In this document: positions 13,901 through 25,640 of the stretch, in pieces | Layout of the letters: every line of letters starts with the position of its first letter | Position numbering within the stretch: position 1 is the first letter of the stretch | Source of the DNA: Brachionus koreanus | Taxonomy: Eukaryota > Rotifera > Eurotatoria > Ploima > Brachionidae | NCBI GenBank assembly: GCA_016987375.1 | Contig: PJRA01000016.1 | Location: 945,792 to 1,009,791 of the forward strand | Direction of reading: 5' to 3' | DNA length: 64,000 nucleotides | The notes under the pieces: generated by a model | Seen by the model: only the letters and a program-made list of their open reading frames with translations | The model's database searches: none | Told to the model about the DNA's origin: nothing | Position numbers and translations under genes: made by a program

Positions 13901-15920
13901 TCTATGTTCAGCTTTTTGAAACTTTTAGCTATCATGCCCAAAAAACGATTTACACGAGTGATACACTATTTTTTTATTTGGTTTTTCCCATTTTTAAATC
14001 ATTTTGAATTTAAATTCCTAGATATTTTTCAAGAGTTGTTTTAGTTAATTTTCTAGTGCCATATCTGTTTTTGGTGCCAGTATGTATTACACTGCATTTT
14101 TTGATATTTAAATCCAAAGACTAAGTAAGTGATCAAACTGAGATAAATCAATATCCTTAATGATAGATAAAATTTTAGTATCATCAGGATATTTCTCACA
14201 CTTATTAATTAAACAAGTTGAATGATCATTTCTAAATATTTACAATAGTAGAGGTAGAGGACCCAAAACTGAGCCTATTCCGCTGGTTACCTCTAACCAG
14301 TTAGACATAAATATTTTTTTATGTTCTAAAATGAAATTTTTATCTTAACTTTGACGCTAAAGAAAATATTTTTCATTTAAAATTTTATTTCTCACTTTTT
14401 TAAGAAAAAAAAATCTATTAAAATTTTTTTTTAACTAAACAATAAAAAAATAATATTATTTTTACCAAAATTAGTTCGGATATCCTGTGGAGCAAATTTC
14501 AGATGCAGTTAAGCGCAAAGCAATCGAAACAATGATCAAGACATGGGGTCAAACACCCAAACAATTGTTTACTACCAAACATGCCTCAATTACAATTAAG
14601 CAGACAAATATTTTGGAAGAAACTACTTGGTACAAATTGGATCCAAACTCAATTCATAACCAAGTTATAGGAGTGAAATGGGGAGGCTATGTAGGTTCGT
14701 TAGAGCAACAAGGTGCACCGGTTTGTGTATGGAAAGAAAATTGTAAAAAAAATATTGTACAGTTAATTAGCCTAACAAGTGGTGAAGTTATCGGCTTAGC
14801 TCAGCATAAATGCTTACTAATTGATCGAGTGAAGGAAACTAGTTTGAAAAATTTAGAAACTCTTCCATCTATTATAGAATGGGCTTCTTTTGATGACGTG
14901 ATCAAAGTTTATAGATCAGATAATGAAAAATCTCCGAGTAATTTAATTTATATGCGTGCTAATGAACAAGTAAAAATAAAATGAAATAGAAATTAGAATT
15001 TTTTTTTTAAATTTAATTTTTTTATTAGACTGTGGTATGCTGTAATTGTATTGGAATAAACTATTTGGTCTTAGGTATGAAATCCGGCTTGTTATCTGTT
15101 TACAAATTGCGCAAAGAAAAAAATCAAATAGTAATCTAAAAAATGAAAAAAAAAATATTTTTCTAAAATTAAAATTAATTTTTAGCTATGTGAAACTTTG
15201 ACGTGCAACTTATATGGTCATAAACAAGAAATAGTAGATATAACTGTTTGTTTGGCATTTAGTACTATGCTCACATGCAGTCAAGATTTGCTAATTATAT
15301 GGGACACCAACAAGTTTTATAATTTATCAACAAGATAAACTTTTAAATAAAAATTTTTTTTTAGATTAAGCTTTGTTAATTCAATTTATTTAAAAAATCA
15401 GTTTATTTACAAGACGTGTATCAGTGAGACTACTAATGAAATAGCTTTTATTGCGAATAAACCAAATAAATTGTATTTTTATACGGGTAATTGTGACTTT
15501 ATTGGCGAAAAAGACCCCATGCATGATAGTCAAGACTCTAACAAGAGTGTATTTATGAAATCACTGTGTTTTTCAAATCTGACTGAAGGACTAAATGTGA
15601 ATGTTATTGGAGTTGGCATGTCAAATGGCAGAATAAGGCTCTATAGCACTTGGGACTTGACTTTGTTGAGAGAAATTTCCATTAATTATGATTCATCTAC
15701 CATGATTGGTTCCATAATAAGCTTGACATACAGCCGAGATGGTAAAAGGCTTTACGCAGCTGATACATATGCCAGAGTTTATATACTGGAAGCGTTTAAT
15801 TCAACAGCCTCTTTGGCTAAAATGCATCAATCACAAGTTTTAACATCGATCAATACTTTACTTTCATCAATAACTGTAACTACACCGAATTATACTTCAA
15901 ATCTAGTTTATTTTTCGTAA
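1974..15920 (+). CDS. LYST: LYST/Beige lysosomal trafficking regulator, C-terminal part (PH-BEACH-WD40)
   Basis: BEACH-family scaffold that controls the size and traffic of lysosomes and lysosome-related organelles. Exons by GT/AG sites and phase: 1974-2871, 2921-3010, 5707-6550, 6606-6766, 8800-9046, 9220-10229, 10294-10408, 10467-10607, 11683-12480, 14475-14969, 15029-15130, 15186-15313, 15365-15920, about 1,860 codons. The two exons at 10294-10607 form the PH-like domain. Exon 11683-12480 is the BEACH core: it has [24 protein letters not shown] and DRTFHS, wording typical of LYST rather than of neurobeachin, then [12 protein letters not shown] and the [10 protein letters not shown] segment. 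WD40 blades follow from 14475; the stop is at 15918. Phases agree throughout except between 6766 and 8800, so one small exon there is probably missing from this list. The start of the gene lies upstream of the window, or in exons I did not recognise. Confidence 0.95.
3142..3190. repeat. Solo MITE end (same family as 6915-7223)
   Basis: This stretch, beginning GGCAAACTGAAGTTTATGA, nearly repeats the left terminal repeat of the MITE at 6915. No matching right end is found before the next MITE begins at 3344. It lies in a LYST intron. Confidence 0.5.
3344..3575. mobile_element. MITE with long TIRs and 8-bp target duplication
   Basis: A 232-bp foldback unit. The left arm 3344-3418 and right arm 3501-3575 are reverse complements over about 75 bp with few mismatches, starting GGCAAAGTAAAATTTT and ending at the matching GCC. 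It is flanked on both sides by AAATTTAA (3336-3343 and 3576-3583), a perfect 8-bp direct repeat. There is no coding capacity. It sits in the LYST intron between the exons ending 3010 and starting 5707. The 8-bp duplication fits mobilisation by a MULE or hAT transposase. Confidence 0.8.
3800..5008 (-). mobile_element. 5'-truncated non-LTR retrotransposon, reverse transcriptase 3' portion
   Basis: Read on the minus strand, the RT starts at about 5008 (SICKILE, then [11 protein letters not shown] of RT domain 2/3). After a frameshift near 4640 it continues as [13 protein letters not shown]...FINDL, then the catalytic YADD at about 4560. The thumb and C-terminal region ([23 protein letters not shown]) follows, then a further frameshift near 4090 leads into [12 protein letters not shown]. 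The 3' end, near 3810, is a (TAC)n microsatellite. Shape and motifs suggest a CR1/Jockey-like LINE. It is cut off at its 5' side and inserted antisense in a LYST intron. At least two frameshifts make it inactive. Related pieces lie at 13740-14310 and 22557-22795. Confidence 0.85.
6915..7223. mobile_element. MITE in LYST intron
   Basis: The left end GGCATATTGAAGTTTATG (from 6915) and the right end (7180-7223) are inverted repeats of about 45 bp that include TGATCATGCTCAA. Flanks are near-identical A-rich direct repeats (CACAAAAAG before, ACAAAAAAA after), which fit an 8-9 bp target duplication but are low in complexity. No ORF. Same family as the solo end at 3142. Confidence 0.72.
12541..13391 (-). 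mobile_element. MULE-derived element with TIRs and SWIM-domain remnant
   Basis: The ends are near-perfect inverted repeats: TTCTGCTAGTAATTTTTTTT at 12541 and its reverse complement ending at 13391; TGCTAG/GATAGC units recur just inside both ends. On the minus strand 13290-13170 encodes a decayed SWIM zinc finger, [20 protein letters not shown] (C-x-C-x(n)-C-x-H), followed by HDVPLGQK and, further on, PKRRGRPR, the layout of the C-terminus of MULE transposases. Stops and frameshifts are present. It begins 60 bp after the splice donor of the BEACH exon that ends at 12480. Its organisation parallels the element at 470-1295 although the sequences differ. Confidence 0.78.
13740..14310 (-). mobile_element. 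Older copy of the LINE at 3800-5008
   Basis: The bases 13770-13960 are close to 4110-4280 (shared text such as TGGACACCATGAACTAATGG), and the match continues with gaps to about 14310. On the minus strand TSG...GSVLGPL and then YPDDTKIL can be read, so the catalytic YADD has become YPDD. Many stops and indels are present. It lies antisense in the same LYST intron as the MULE fragment at 12541-13391. Confidence 0.72.
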
Positions 15921-16572
15921 ATATGTTTATTTTCAACTTTGATTTTTAGTCCGTTTTAATATTTTAATAAATATTTCTTCTTTATTTTTATTATTTATTT
16001 TTTTTAATTTATAAGAATTCACAAATAAAAATTTTGATTAAATTTTGAAATTTTATTTTTAAACTTAATTAATTCTGATTCCAAACATTTTTTCATATTT
16101 AAATTTTTTTTCTTTTTTTAAATAAATTTTGTTAAACAGTATTTGATCAAAATGAAAAAGTATTAGTGAACCAAAATGTTGAATAAAATATTTTGATTAA
16201 AAAAGTCAAGCCTTTGAATTTTTAATTAAAGTCGTTTCTCAACAATAAAATTAAAGTTTTTTATTATTCAAATTTTTTTTTTTTAATTTAATTAAACAAA
16301 TCAATAAAAAGACTTCTTTAGAATTTTTTAAAATTAACAAATAAAGTTTTAAATTCGTTTTTTACTTGATGTTGTATTTTGTTTGAAATTTAAAATTTTA
16401 TTAAATAAAAGTAATAAATTTTTATAATAGAAGAATTTTTTTTTTAGGAAAAATTTAGAATTTTATTTTTGAATTAAATTATTAAAATAATAATTTTACT
16501 TTTTAGAAAATGTTTTTTTCAATGACTTTCTTGATTTTCTTTAAAATTTGTTTTATTTTTTTTTTTTCAAAA

Positions 16573-17255
16573 ATGAATTGTATTGAAATATGTAAAAAAT
16601 TTCCCAATGAAAAAGATGCAAAAAAATCGCTTCCTTTTTTATTCAATTTAACTCTTATAAAAGAAACTACGCACAATTATGACTTTTTTCATGTGCATCT
16701 TAAACAATCAAATTACAAAGGCTTGGGACTTTTTGCCTCTAAAAAGATTCCTGCAAACAGAACTTTACTTTATTACAAACTAAAAGTATACCAAAGAAAC
16801 AAATATATGCTTTACAATGGTGGAGAATATAGCTTTATTGTCTACAAAAACAAATGTCAAAAAGATTTCGATAAAGTTGCTGATATTTACGATGATTCGA
16901 ACCCTAAACCCAAGGCAAGAAAGCCGTTTTGGGTAGGAATAAAAAAATCTACTTCTATATTCAATGAATTTTGAAAAAATAAGTACATGTTTTTTTTTTA
17001 GGGATATTTGGTTAATGAGCCCAGTGAAAATCAGCGCCAAAATATGGAGATTTTTCAAGAAAATGAAAAAAAAGCATACAGCGAAGGAGATATAATTATC
17101 TACTATCTAAAAACAACGAGGGAAATTGAACAAGATGAAGAATTGACATGGTATATTTATTAAGTAATTATAAATTCTAAAAATTAACACTTAATTGAAG
17201 GTGCTATGGAAATAGTTACACTAGAGACTATAAAACAAGTTGCCAGAATAAATAG
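16573..17255 (+). CDS. Small SET-domain protein
   Basis: Three exons, 16573-16932, 17002-17150 and 17201-17255, give 187 residues; both introns are about 50-70 bp with GT..AG and phases agree. The SET fold is readable in order: KGLGLFA (the N-terminal GxG loop, near residue 54), KPFWGYLVNEPS across the first junction (in place of the usual NHxCxPN), IEQDEELTWCYGNSYTRDY at the C-terminal end (the ELxYxY motif as ELTWCY). A lysine methyltransferase role is expected from the family; the substrate is unknown, and with no pre-SET or post-SET cysteines it is a minimal SET protein. An in-frame ATG at 16510 would add a hydrophobic 21-residue leader; I prefer 16573, since the leader is encoded by a T-rich stretch typical of non-coding DNA here. 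Confidence 0.82.
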
Positions 17256-17529
17256 TATATTTTTCATATTTTAAATTAAATTGAAAATAGACTGTTTTTT
17301 GAATATTTAAGAAATTTTTTTTATAACTAGATGGTAATCATTTGTCTTTTAAATCAAAATCGGTTAAAACATTTTTTTTGAAAAGAAGAAAATTTTTTTA
17401 ACATCGGGTCAAAATGATCCTTTTAATTGAAATAAATCTAAAAAAAATTTAAAATTTTTTAAATTTTTGTATTTTTAAAAAACATTGAAAAAAAAATTTT
17501 CTTTTTATTTTATTAAAAAAAAAAAAGAT

Positions 17530-18633
17530 TTACAAAATGGTTGTTTTTTTATCTAGCCGTACTGATTTCGAAGTGCATTTACCATTTTTACTGTCAAAAT
17601 CCGATACTGAACTAAAATTTAAAGCCGGTGATTTTTTCATTGCTGATTGCTGAGGCGATACATTTGAACTAGATGAACTAGACGAATTTGCTTGTTCATT
17701 CAATTTGGCTTGTTTCAAAATAGAAATTGGTATCGGAATCGGAGTATCTTGTTTGCTTGTGTAAATGGCATTATTTATGTTAAATGAGACATGATGATTC
17801 GAACCAGGCACTTTTGCTTTAGACTTTTGTATACCACTGTTAGGACTTAAATGCTTTTTATTTGACAAAGCTGAGCTTAAATTATGTGCATTAATACTGT
17901 TATCATCTATACTTTCAAGTTCATTGTCTAGCTGATCTTCATAAAAGCTCGAATCACCGTTTTCATTAGTCAAAAATTTAGCAGAAATAGGTGACGAAGT
18001 ATTGTTCACTTCAAAAGCTCTGTTTAGATTTGTAGTTGTGCTAGAGGGAGCTAGAATAGTTGCATCTTTGAAAGCAGGCTGGGATTTGGAGCGAGGGCAT
18101 TTTGTTCTCTGCACAGCTTCGTTTCTTTGATTTGACAAACAACTATCTACAAATTCTTTGCTATTAACCACTCGGTCCGAGAACACTTTTTGGTTATTCA
18201 ATGCCAAATAGTTATTGATAATGTTCTCGTTTCTGTTTAAACTATTTGCTTTGTTTAAATTAGCATTTTTATTATTTTTATCAACATTTAAATTATTTGG
18301 ATTAATTATTTTTGTAAAATTTTTTATAAAATTTAGATTGTTTTTGTCTTGAATAAAATTACAATCAATTTTGTGCACTACTTGATCAATTTGTCGTGCC
18401 AGTAAGTTTAGAGTAGAACTTATTTGCTTTAGATCGTTGACGACCAGATTCAAATTGTCCTGACTGCTGGTCGAGCATTGATTGTAGTTGGTAGTGGAAT
18501 TGCTCTGGTTTTTGGCCATTGGATATCTACAACTGCTTGATGTAGACGAGGATGACGAGCAAGAAGACGTTGAATACGAAGAAGATGTTGAACTAATTGG
18601 TTTTATATTCAATAGATCAATATTTTCATTCAT
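17530..18633 (-). CDS. Ser/Asn-rich protein of unknown function
   Basis: A single open frame of 367 codons from ATG at 18633. Composition is low in complexity: serine runs near residues 16-35, asparagine-rich text near 105-145, and a short serine run near 325. Between them, residues about 59-90 (DLKQISSTLNLLARQIDQVV) look like a short amphipathic helix or coiled coil, and the end, SKSVRLDKKTTIL, might be a PDZ-binding-like or otherwise conserved tail. There are no enzymatic motifs, membrane segments or signal peptide. Codon usage is richer in G and C than the flanks, which supports real coding. I do not recognise the family. A coding-like stretch with a splice acceptor lies just upstream (18690-18765, minus strand), so this may be the last exon of a longer gene. 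Confidence 0.6.
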   Translation of the reverse strand: MNENIDLLNIKPISSTSSSYSTSSCSSSSSTSSSCRYPMAKNQSNSTTNYNQCSTSSQDNLNLVVNDLKQISSTLNLLARQIDQVVHKIDCNFIQDKNNLNFIKNFTKIINPNNLNVDKNNKNANLNKANSLNRNENIINNYLALNNQKVFSDRVVNSKEFVDSCLSNQRNEAVQRTKCPRSKSQPAFKDATILAPSSTTTNLNRAFEVNNTSSPISAKFLTNENGDSSFYEDQLDNELESIDDNSINAHNLSSALSNKKHLSPNSGIQKSKAKVPGSNHHVSFNINNAIYTSKQDTPIPIPISILKQAKLNEQANSSSSSSSNVSPQQSAMKKSPALNFSSVSDFDSKNGKCTSKSVRLDKKTTIL

Positions 18634-21600
18634 TCTCTAACTCATGTTAACATTTTCTAAAAGTTTTTGGTTTTTAAATATCATTAGGCATAAGAATCCC
18701 TCGAGAAGGTAGATCGATGTTTAATTTAGAAATTTGAGCTATTGATTTTTGTTCTAAAAAGAAAAATTCTATGAAAATATTTGTTTTCATTTAATTATCG
18801 AATTATATGTGTGTGTATCATGATCTCGGTTGCTCACCAAAATTATTTGCAAATAGTGATTTGAAATTTGCTATCGTAACTAAAATTAACTATTTTCTTT
18901 TTTGGAAATTTTTCCGTTAAGCACCTAGTTAAAAATTTTTTCAAAAAAAACAAAATTAGAATTTAGAAATTCTTTGGTTGATTAAACTAAATTTATTTTT
19001 TGAAAAATTTATCAAATAATTAATTAATAAAAATGAAATTTATCTTTTTTTTAATCAAAAAAGTTAATTAAATATTAAACTTTTGATTAATAATTAAATT
19101 ATTGATTTTAATTTCAAGATTAATCAATAGGCTAGTAAGCCCATATCTCAAGAAGCTTATTAACACTTTATTCATTATTAAAAAATAAGTATTTATGTTA
19201 AAAGTATATTAAACCATAAAATTGAATAGAATTATTGATTCAATTGTTACTTGAAAAAAATTTAACATCAAGGTATTTAAGTTAAATTATTCAAATTTTG
19301 AATTAAAATCTTTATAAACTAAATTTACATTATTGAAAATTGAATGCTTAAACGGTGACAACTTCAATTCGTCATTGATCTCTTATATCTCTCATATATT
19401 CAAAGGTCACTAGACTTTTGATTAAAAATTAAATTATTGAAAAGAAATTAAATATTCCATTGTCGAAAAATTTAATTTTAAAAACATAAAAAAAAATTTT
19501 TTTTTACTTCCTTAATCATTACAAAAAAAAAAAAAATTTTAAAAATTTTTAGAAAAAATATAAAAATAAGGTTTTTGATGTAAGATCATTAGGCATATGA
19601 GTAAAATTAAAAAAATTAAATAAATTTTTTTATTTTAACATTTAGAGAACTTTGCTAAAAAATTTTGATTAATGTTATAAGTACTTGTATTTAATTTATT
19701 ATTCTGAAACTTAGCTTAAAATTAATTTCATAACTAACACAAAGATTATTGTTTTCTTTTTTAAATAAACTTAAAAATGATATTCAGTTCAAAATATAGA
19801 TAAATTTTAACAATAGATAAAAATTGTAAATGATTGATTGTTATTGAAAAAGTGCTCTTCGATAAAGAAGTTATAAAATTTTAAAAAATATCCTATCAAT
19901 GAGAACTAATTTCTTAATCATGACAACAATACTTAAAAATCAAATCATGTTTCTTTATTATTTGTATTTATTACGAAAAAAAAAACCCAAGATAATAAAT
20001 TTGTATATGCTCAAGTTTGAGTTTTGTTTAGTGCACTGGGAAAAGAAATATTTTATATTTTAGTATAGAATTGAGAGATAGAATCTTAAAGCTAATTAGT
20101 TAAACAAACAGTTGTTTAAGTCACGCAAAGCATTTAAATAAATCGATAGAATAAAACTAAAATTTATTAAATTAATAAAATTATTTAATTTTTTCATAAA
20201 ATTATTTTTGAATTAAAATAATAAAATGGCTCAAAATTTTATTCTCTATTCGCTTAGTCTCAAAAAATATTTAGTTCTTGGCTCTACATTCAACTAATTA
20301 AATATTTGTGCTCAAATTTGGCTTAATTATAAGCTATGTAAACACCGAACGCAAAACAGCCTCGTCTGTTTGCGTCTGTCTACGTGATTTTAATATTGCT
20401 CGAAAGAGAAATCGTTTAAAAGAAAAGCCAATCACCATATGAAACCCTTCCATGTATAAAATGTCTTTTATTTATTTGTTTAGCAGATATTTTACTTTTG
20501 AATTCTTTTACTTGTAGGGTTTATTTTCGAGTGTTTCTCTGCCAGGCTCAAGCAAATATTTCTAAATAATTTATATTTATTGAAAACGGAAATTTTTTAC
20601 TTATGGCACGATAGAAATTAAACAAAAGTAAATAAATTGTTATTTAAAATTACAAATTTGAAATCTAAAAGCAACAATTGAATATTGATTTGAATTCAAT
20701 TGGAAATTATTTGCATCCAAAAAAAATAAAACACTGTTTTTATCTTGCTTCTTTCAAGGCTCACTTTTTATCGATGCATAAGTGATTTTTCTATTGTTCA
20801 ATCATTCAAAAAACTCAGCTCTTAACCATTATATAATAATGAAGCTTTAAAAATTACATTTAATACCTATTTAGCTAGGGATCTTTATCAGACCAGACCG
20901 GTTCTTAGGAGCACTCTTCTTACTCGATGCATTTAGAAACATGTGAACACGAGGCATTTAGTCTGAACCGAGCTTTGTTTAATAAACTATTAATTAAAAT
21001 CTTTTAGATCACAAAATACGCCAACTAAACAATATTAATTAATATCTACTTTTCCATATTTTTGAACAAATAAATAATTAAATTAAAAAATAAAATTCTT
21101 CTCCGGATTTATGTGCTAAATAATCTTAAAATTATTTTAAATAAATTTGAACAAACTTTAAATACTAATTACATAGTGTTTAAATGCTATTTCCTCTTGG
21201 TATTTTCTCTATCCTACAATGAGTTCTCAATTAAATATTTAATTTCTTCTTGGCGAGAGATTCTGGTGGAAAAATCAACTTCAATACTTAAATAATTCTA
21301 CAACTTTATTCTTATTTTTAAAATTAATTAGCACTAGAAAGTCCGAGTGGTTTTTTAGACTCCTTTTAGAAAATTGAAACTTAAATATTTTTTGATAGAA
21401 ATAAAACTTTATAAAATAGCTTTTAAAAATTGAGCATCGTATTTTTAATTCTTAAAAAATTCTTTTTTTTCAAAAAAATATATTCATTTTTTTAACAAAA
21501 CTATATTTGAAATTTTTATTTATATTTTAATCAGCCGGGCTTAAAAAAGAATTCTTTTTTAATTCAAAAAAATAGTCAACAAGTCAAACTATAAAAAAAA

Positions 21601-22556
21601 AAAAAAAAAAACATTTTTTTATTCATCCACCAAGTTGATTTAAGCTCTAATTTCTTTTAATAAATAGAACAAAAATTGTCGCTAAATTAAAGAAAATAGA
21701 TAGAATTTTCTATTTTTTTTTCTAATAAATTCTTTTTAGATAAATAAAGCAATTTGCATTAAATATTGAAATTAGCAGACTGGAATTAAATAAAACAACT
21801 AGATGTAAAATTCTAAGCACAAATTAGAATCGTGTTAAAAGCAATATTTGCTAAACAAAACCAGAATAGAGAACTTTTGAGCCGAGCTAATCTTTGTGTT
21901 TAATGCATTCTTTTTGTTTATAGGAAATCTATGAATTCAAGTTAATAGGCATTTTCAAATAGCCACAGGGCTCTTTTTGGATTCCAAGTTAATCTCAAAT
22001 TAAAATCACATAGAACAAATACGGAAATTGAATTCTCGCTAATTTCTTGTTGACCAAATTTTGGAAATTCACTTCTTAGCGACATTAATTTTTGAAAGAA
22101 ATTTTAATTCTATGCTAATAGTTTTTTAATTTATTCGAGTTTTTTAATAAATCATTTGGGAAACAAATTATTTACTTCCATTAGCATTGTCATTTTAGAT
22201 AGAAAATACTATAAATCTTTGTCTAAAAGAAAGTATATTTTATTCAAGTTGACTTTTTGAATAATTAAGAATAAACGAGTAAAATGTGTAGGAATAAAGA
22301 GAAAAAAATCTTCAATTATTCCTCAAATATACTTAACTAAAGAGTATTTGTAAACAAATAGATTTATTTGAACTAATTAGTAAATAAGACAAGCTTAATA
22401 AGCGCCCGGAATTCCTGGCCGACTCAGACTCTTTTAGTTAGATTTGAAAAGGCCAAAAAAACAAATTCAACACCAGTTTCTATTTTTATTATTAAAAAAA
22501 TCCTTTCATTTCTAATTATTTCAAGATTTGATTTTAATTAAAGCTTTTTATTTTAA

Positions 22557-22795
22557 ATGCAAAAATTTAATTTGATAAAGGAATCAACTAACAGTCTTAA
22601 CACAAAAACTGCTAGCAGAAGATATGAGTTGAGGAGAAAAAGCTATTGTCTTAATCGTGAAAGAATAGAGAACTCTTTTACAAGAACTAACTTTTTTACA
22701 AATAAAGTTGTAAATGAAAGGAATAAGCTGCCGAAAAATGCAGTTTTTTTGCTTAGACTCTAAGTTGTATTTTATACTACTACTACTTCTACTTG
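22557..22795 (+). mobile_element. 3' tail of a LINE
   Basis: An open frame gives TNFFTNKVVNERNKLPKNAV, matching the C-terminal tail (F.TNR.VN.WN.LP) of the same LINE type whose copy at 3800-5008 has [14 protein letters not shown]. It is followed at 22775 by TATACTACTACTACT, the same microsatellite 3' end as the other copy. This 5'-truncated insertion of about 240 bp is the only recognisable mobile element I find in the gene-poor region. Confidence 0.65.
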
Positions 22796-25262
22796 AAATC
22801 CTTGAGTTAGTCTAAAATTTTTGCGTTTAAATGTCTTAAAGACCTGAAAATAATTTTATTAAAAAAGATTCTTTTGTAGGATTTTCAGCGCATGACAATT
22901 AGTTGAAATTGCAAATGCCGGATTAAAATTTTAATTCTTTTTTTAAAGTAAATAATTTTATGCAAAACAACCATTTGAAAAGAAAAATCATCTTTTGTGT
23001 AAACACAATAAAAAGCTTTTATTAGTTTAAATCAATTAACATGGTTTATTGTTAAGCTATCTGCATGACCATTAGGCTTTGAATTGATTTTTCAATTTTC
23101 AACTAGATAAAGAATTAATTGAATTTATTAACACACACCACAAGATATCGTTGTGTGCTATTTTTTCGTTGCAAGGCTTTCTTTATTTTTAGATCAGATT
23201 TGACTAATTTATCTATTTCTTAACAAGATATTTAATCATAAAAACAACAGACATATTTAAACACAAATATTTAATGACAATATGTTTGGCTTCTTTTTTT
23301 TTCGAAAAAATAAAAGCTTACACAAAATAAACATAAAATTAAAAGTTTGAATTTTTCCTAAAATTTAATTAAACTAAAAAATAAATTCACTAATAAAAAA
23401 ATTAGCTTTAATTTGGTAAAAAAAAAATTTGTAAAATTTTGCTTATTGAATTTTTTTGTTGAGTCTAATTCAATCCAAGTTAATTTTGATAATGGACAAA
23501 ATCTAAATGAAAAAAAAAAGCTCTATATTTTAGCTTAATCTAGCATATGCATAAAGAACAAGGTGTCTTAAAACCTAACTGATCAGCATATTGAAAGTAG
23601 TTTAAATTTTTTTTCATTAGGCTAAAAATAGAGCTCCAAAAAGCCGTAAGTCAATTTTACTATTATTTGAAGTTAATTTTAATTATCCAATGTTTCTACT
23701 CGAACTAAGATGCCCACACAACTTTAAGATAATCGAATTCGATCTCTTAGCCAGATAAATTCAAGTAATTTAAAATCTGTTTAGCCTAAAATTCAGTCAA
23801 ACAAATTTTAGTTCCAACTCGATAATTTGTAATTATCTAATTTAATAACAAGACAAATAACTATCTTTTTAGCATAAATAAACTATCTCTTTTTTTTTTT
23901 ATTTAAATTGAAAATGTTAATTTTTATAATTGAAAAAAATTTATATTTGAAAAACTAACTTAATAGTTTACTTTACTGACGGTTCAAATTTTTTATCCAT
24001 TTGAAAAAACAGTCTACTAGAATATGCATCTAAATAAATGATAAACTGCATGCTTTAATATTAAAATAAATTGTGTCTGAGACATTTCGCTTAGTGACTT
24101 AATTATTAATGATTTAATCCTTAATAAACGAGTTGTTCTTCTTTATAATCAATTAAAGAAAATCTGAAATTATTTATTTTTATAAAAAATTAGTTTATAA
24201 ATTTCTATTTATAAAATAATAAATCGAAATTAAAATAACTAAACAGAAGAAAAACATTGTTTTAAAATTGATAATTAATTCAATTGAATTAATCTAATTT
24301 AAAAATAAAATCACGCAGCAGTTGAATAAATTGTTTTTAAAATAAAATAAATATCATTTTTTATCTAATTTGAATATTTTTCTATAGTATTTTGCTGATA
24401 AAAAGTTGTCAGTCGGAGCTCGATTATGGCAAATTGGCCAACAATTTAGATAAATGTTAATTCAATTTTTAATTTTTATTAATTATTTAAAATGTATTTC
24501 TTTAATGCTCAAATTCACATTCTTGTCAAAAGCTTTTATAAAACAATATTATTTTTCATATAAATTTATTGACATATTCTTGTTTAAATCAATTTTAAAA
24601 AGCAATTGACCTGATCACTTAATGTCGAGATACCACAAGTCATTGAAAATTTTCAAATATTTAAAGTTAGAAGAGCTTAATTTTACAATTTTTTTTCATT
24701 CTAATTTAGCTTAAGGTATTCAACTTTGAAAAGATTGTAAATAATTTTTTTTTTAAATCAAGAACTTATCGAGTACAAAGTTTAAGGGAAATGAATTATA
24801 TTTTTTTTATTTAAAAATTTGTTAATGATTTTTTTACCCATTTAAGGAAAGGTATTTGATCTGCTTGTGCTGATTTAATCAAATATGGCCAGTGCTCTAA
24901 TAAAAATATTTATTTTGAATTTAAATTAGTTTAGCCATATTAATTAAATATTTGAAATTTCAAATATTTTAATCAAGTCGAATTGAATCAAGGCCAAGTG
25001 CTGAAAATTGTTTATTTTTATACTTATTAATAAAAAAAATTACCATTTCTGTTCAGACTAAATATTTTTGATATAAAAAAAAATTTTATTTTTTCTTTAG
25101 GCTGCAAAAAAGAGATAGAATAAAAGACTAAATATCAGAGATAAAAATACAAAATAAGCATTTAATTTTCTAAATAGATTCTTAGGAAAATTAAAATAAT
25201 TTTATTTTGTTAAAGGAAATTATACATTGAAGCTGTCCAAATTTTTATTCACCAATCGAAAA

Positions 25263-25640
25263 TTATTGATTTGGATATTTCTCTAGGCTTTTTATTGATA
25301 AGCATGTGCAATAATAGACAGCAATATTTGGCATAGACTTGTAGTTTATCAAAAGATTTTCTATATTGCCTATGGCATTTGGCTTCATTTTAATAGCTGA
25401 CTCAAGTCTAGAAATCAATTTTATTTTGATAGCTTGTAATATAAAATGGTTCGTCTTATATTCCGTGTCTCTTAGCATTTGACATGTTGAAAACATATCA
25501 TTAATGAACATTGCAATGTTTTTTTAGTCAAACTTAACTTCATTAATCTTCAAAGACTCAAGTATTTTTGTCCTTGAAAAGTTGTCCAAAGCAGTTTCAT
25601 CATACATGAGTCTTAGTAGCAAAAAATATGTCTTTTTAAA
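25263..25640 (-). pseudogene. Decayed coding fragment, family unknown
   Basis: On the minus strand one frame stays coding-like for about 120 codons with a single internal stop near 25526: upstream part YDETALDNFSRTKILESLK, downstream part from MFINDMFSTCQML to SLEKYPNQ and a stop. The base composition is less AT-rich than the surroundings. There is no RT, DDE or other motif I can name. It may be a retrocopy fragment, a transposon piece or an unrecognised exon with a sequence error. Confidence 0.4.
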
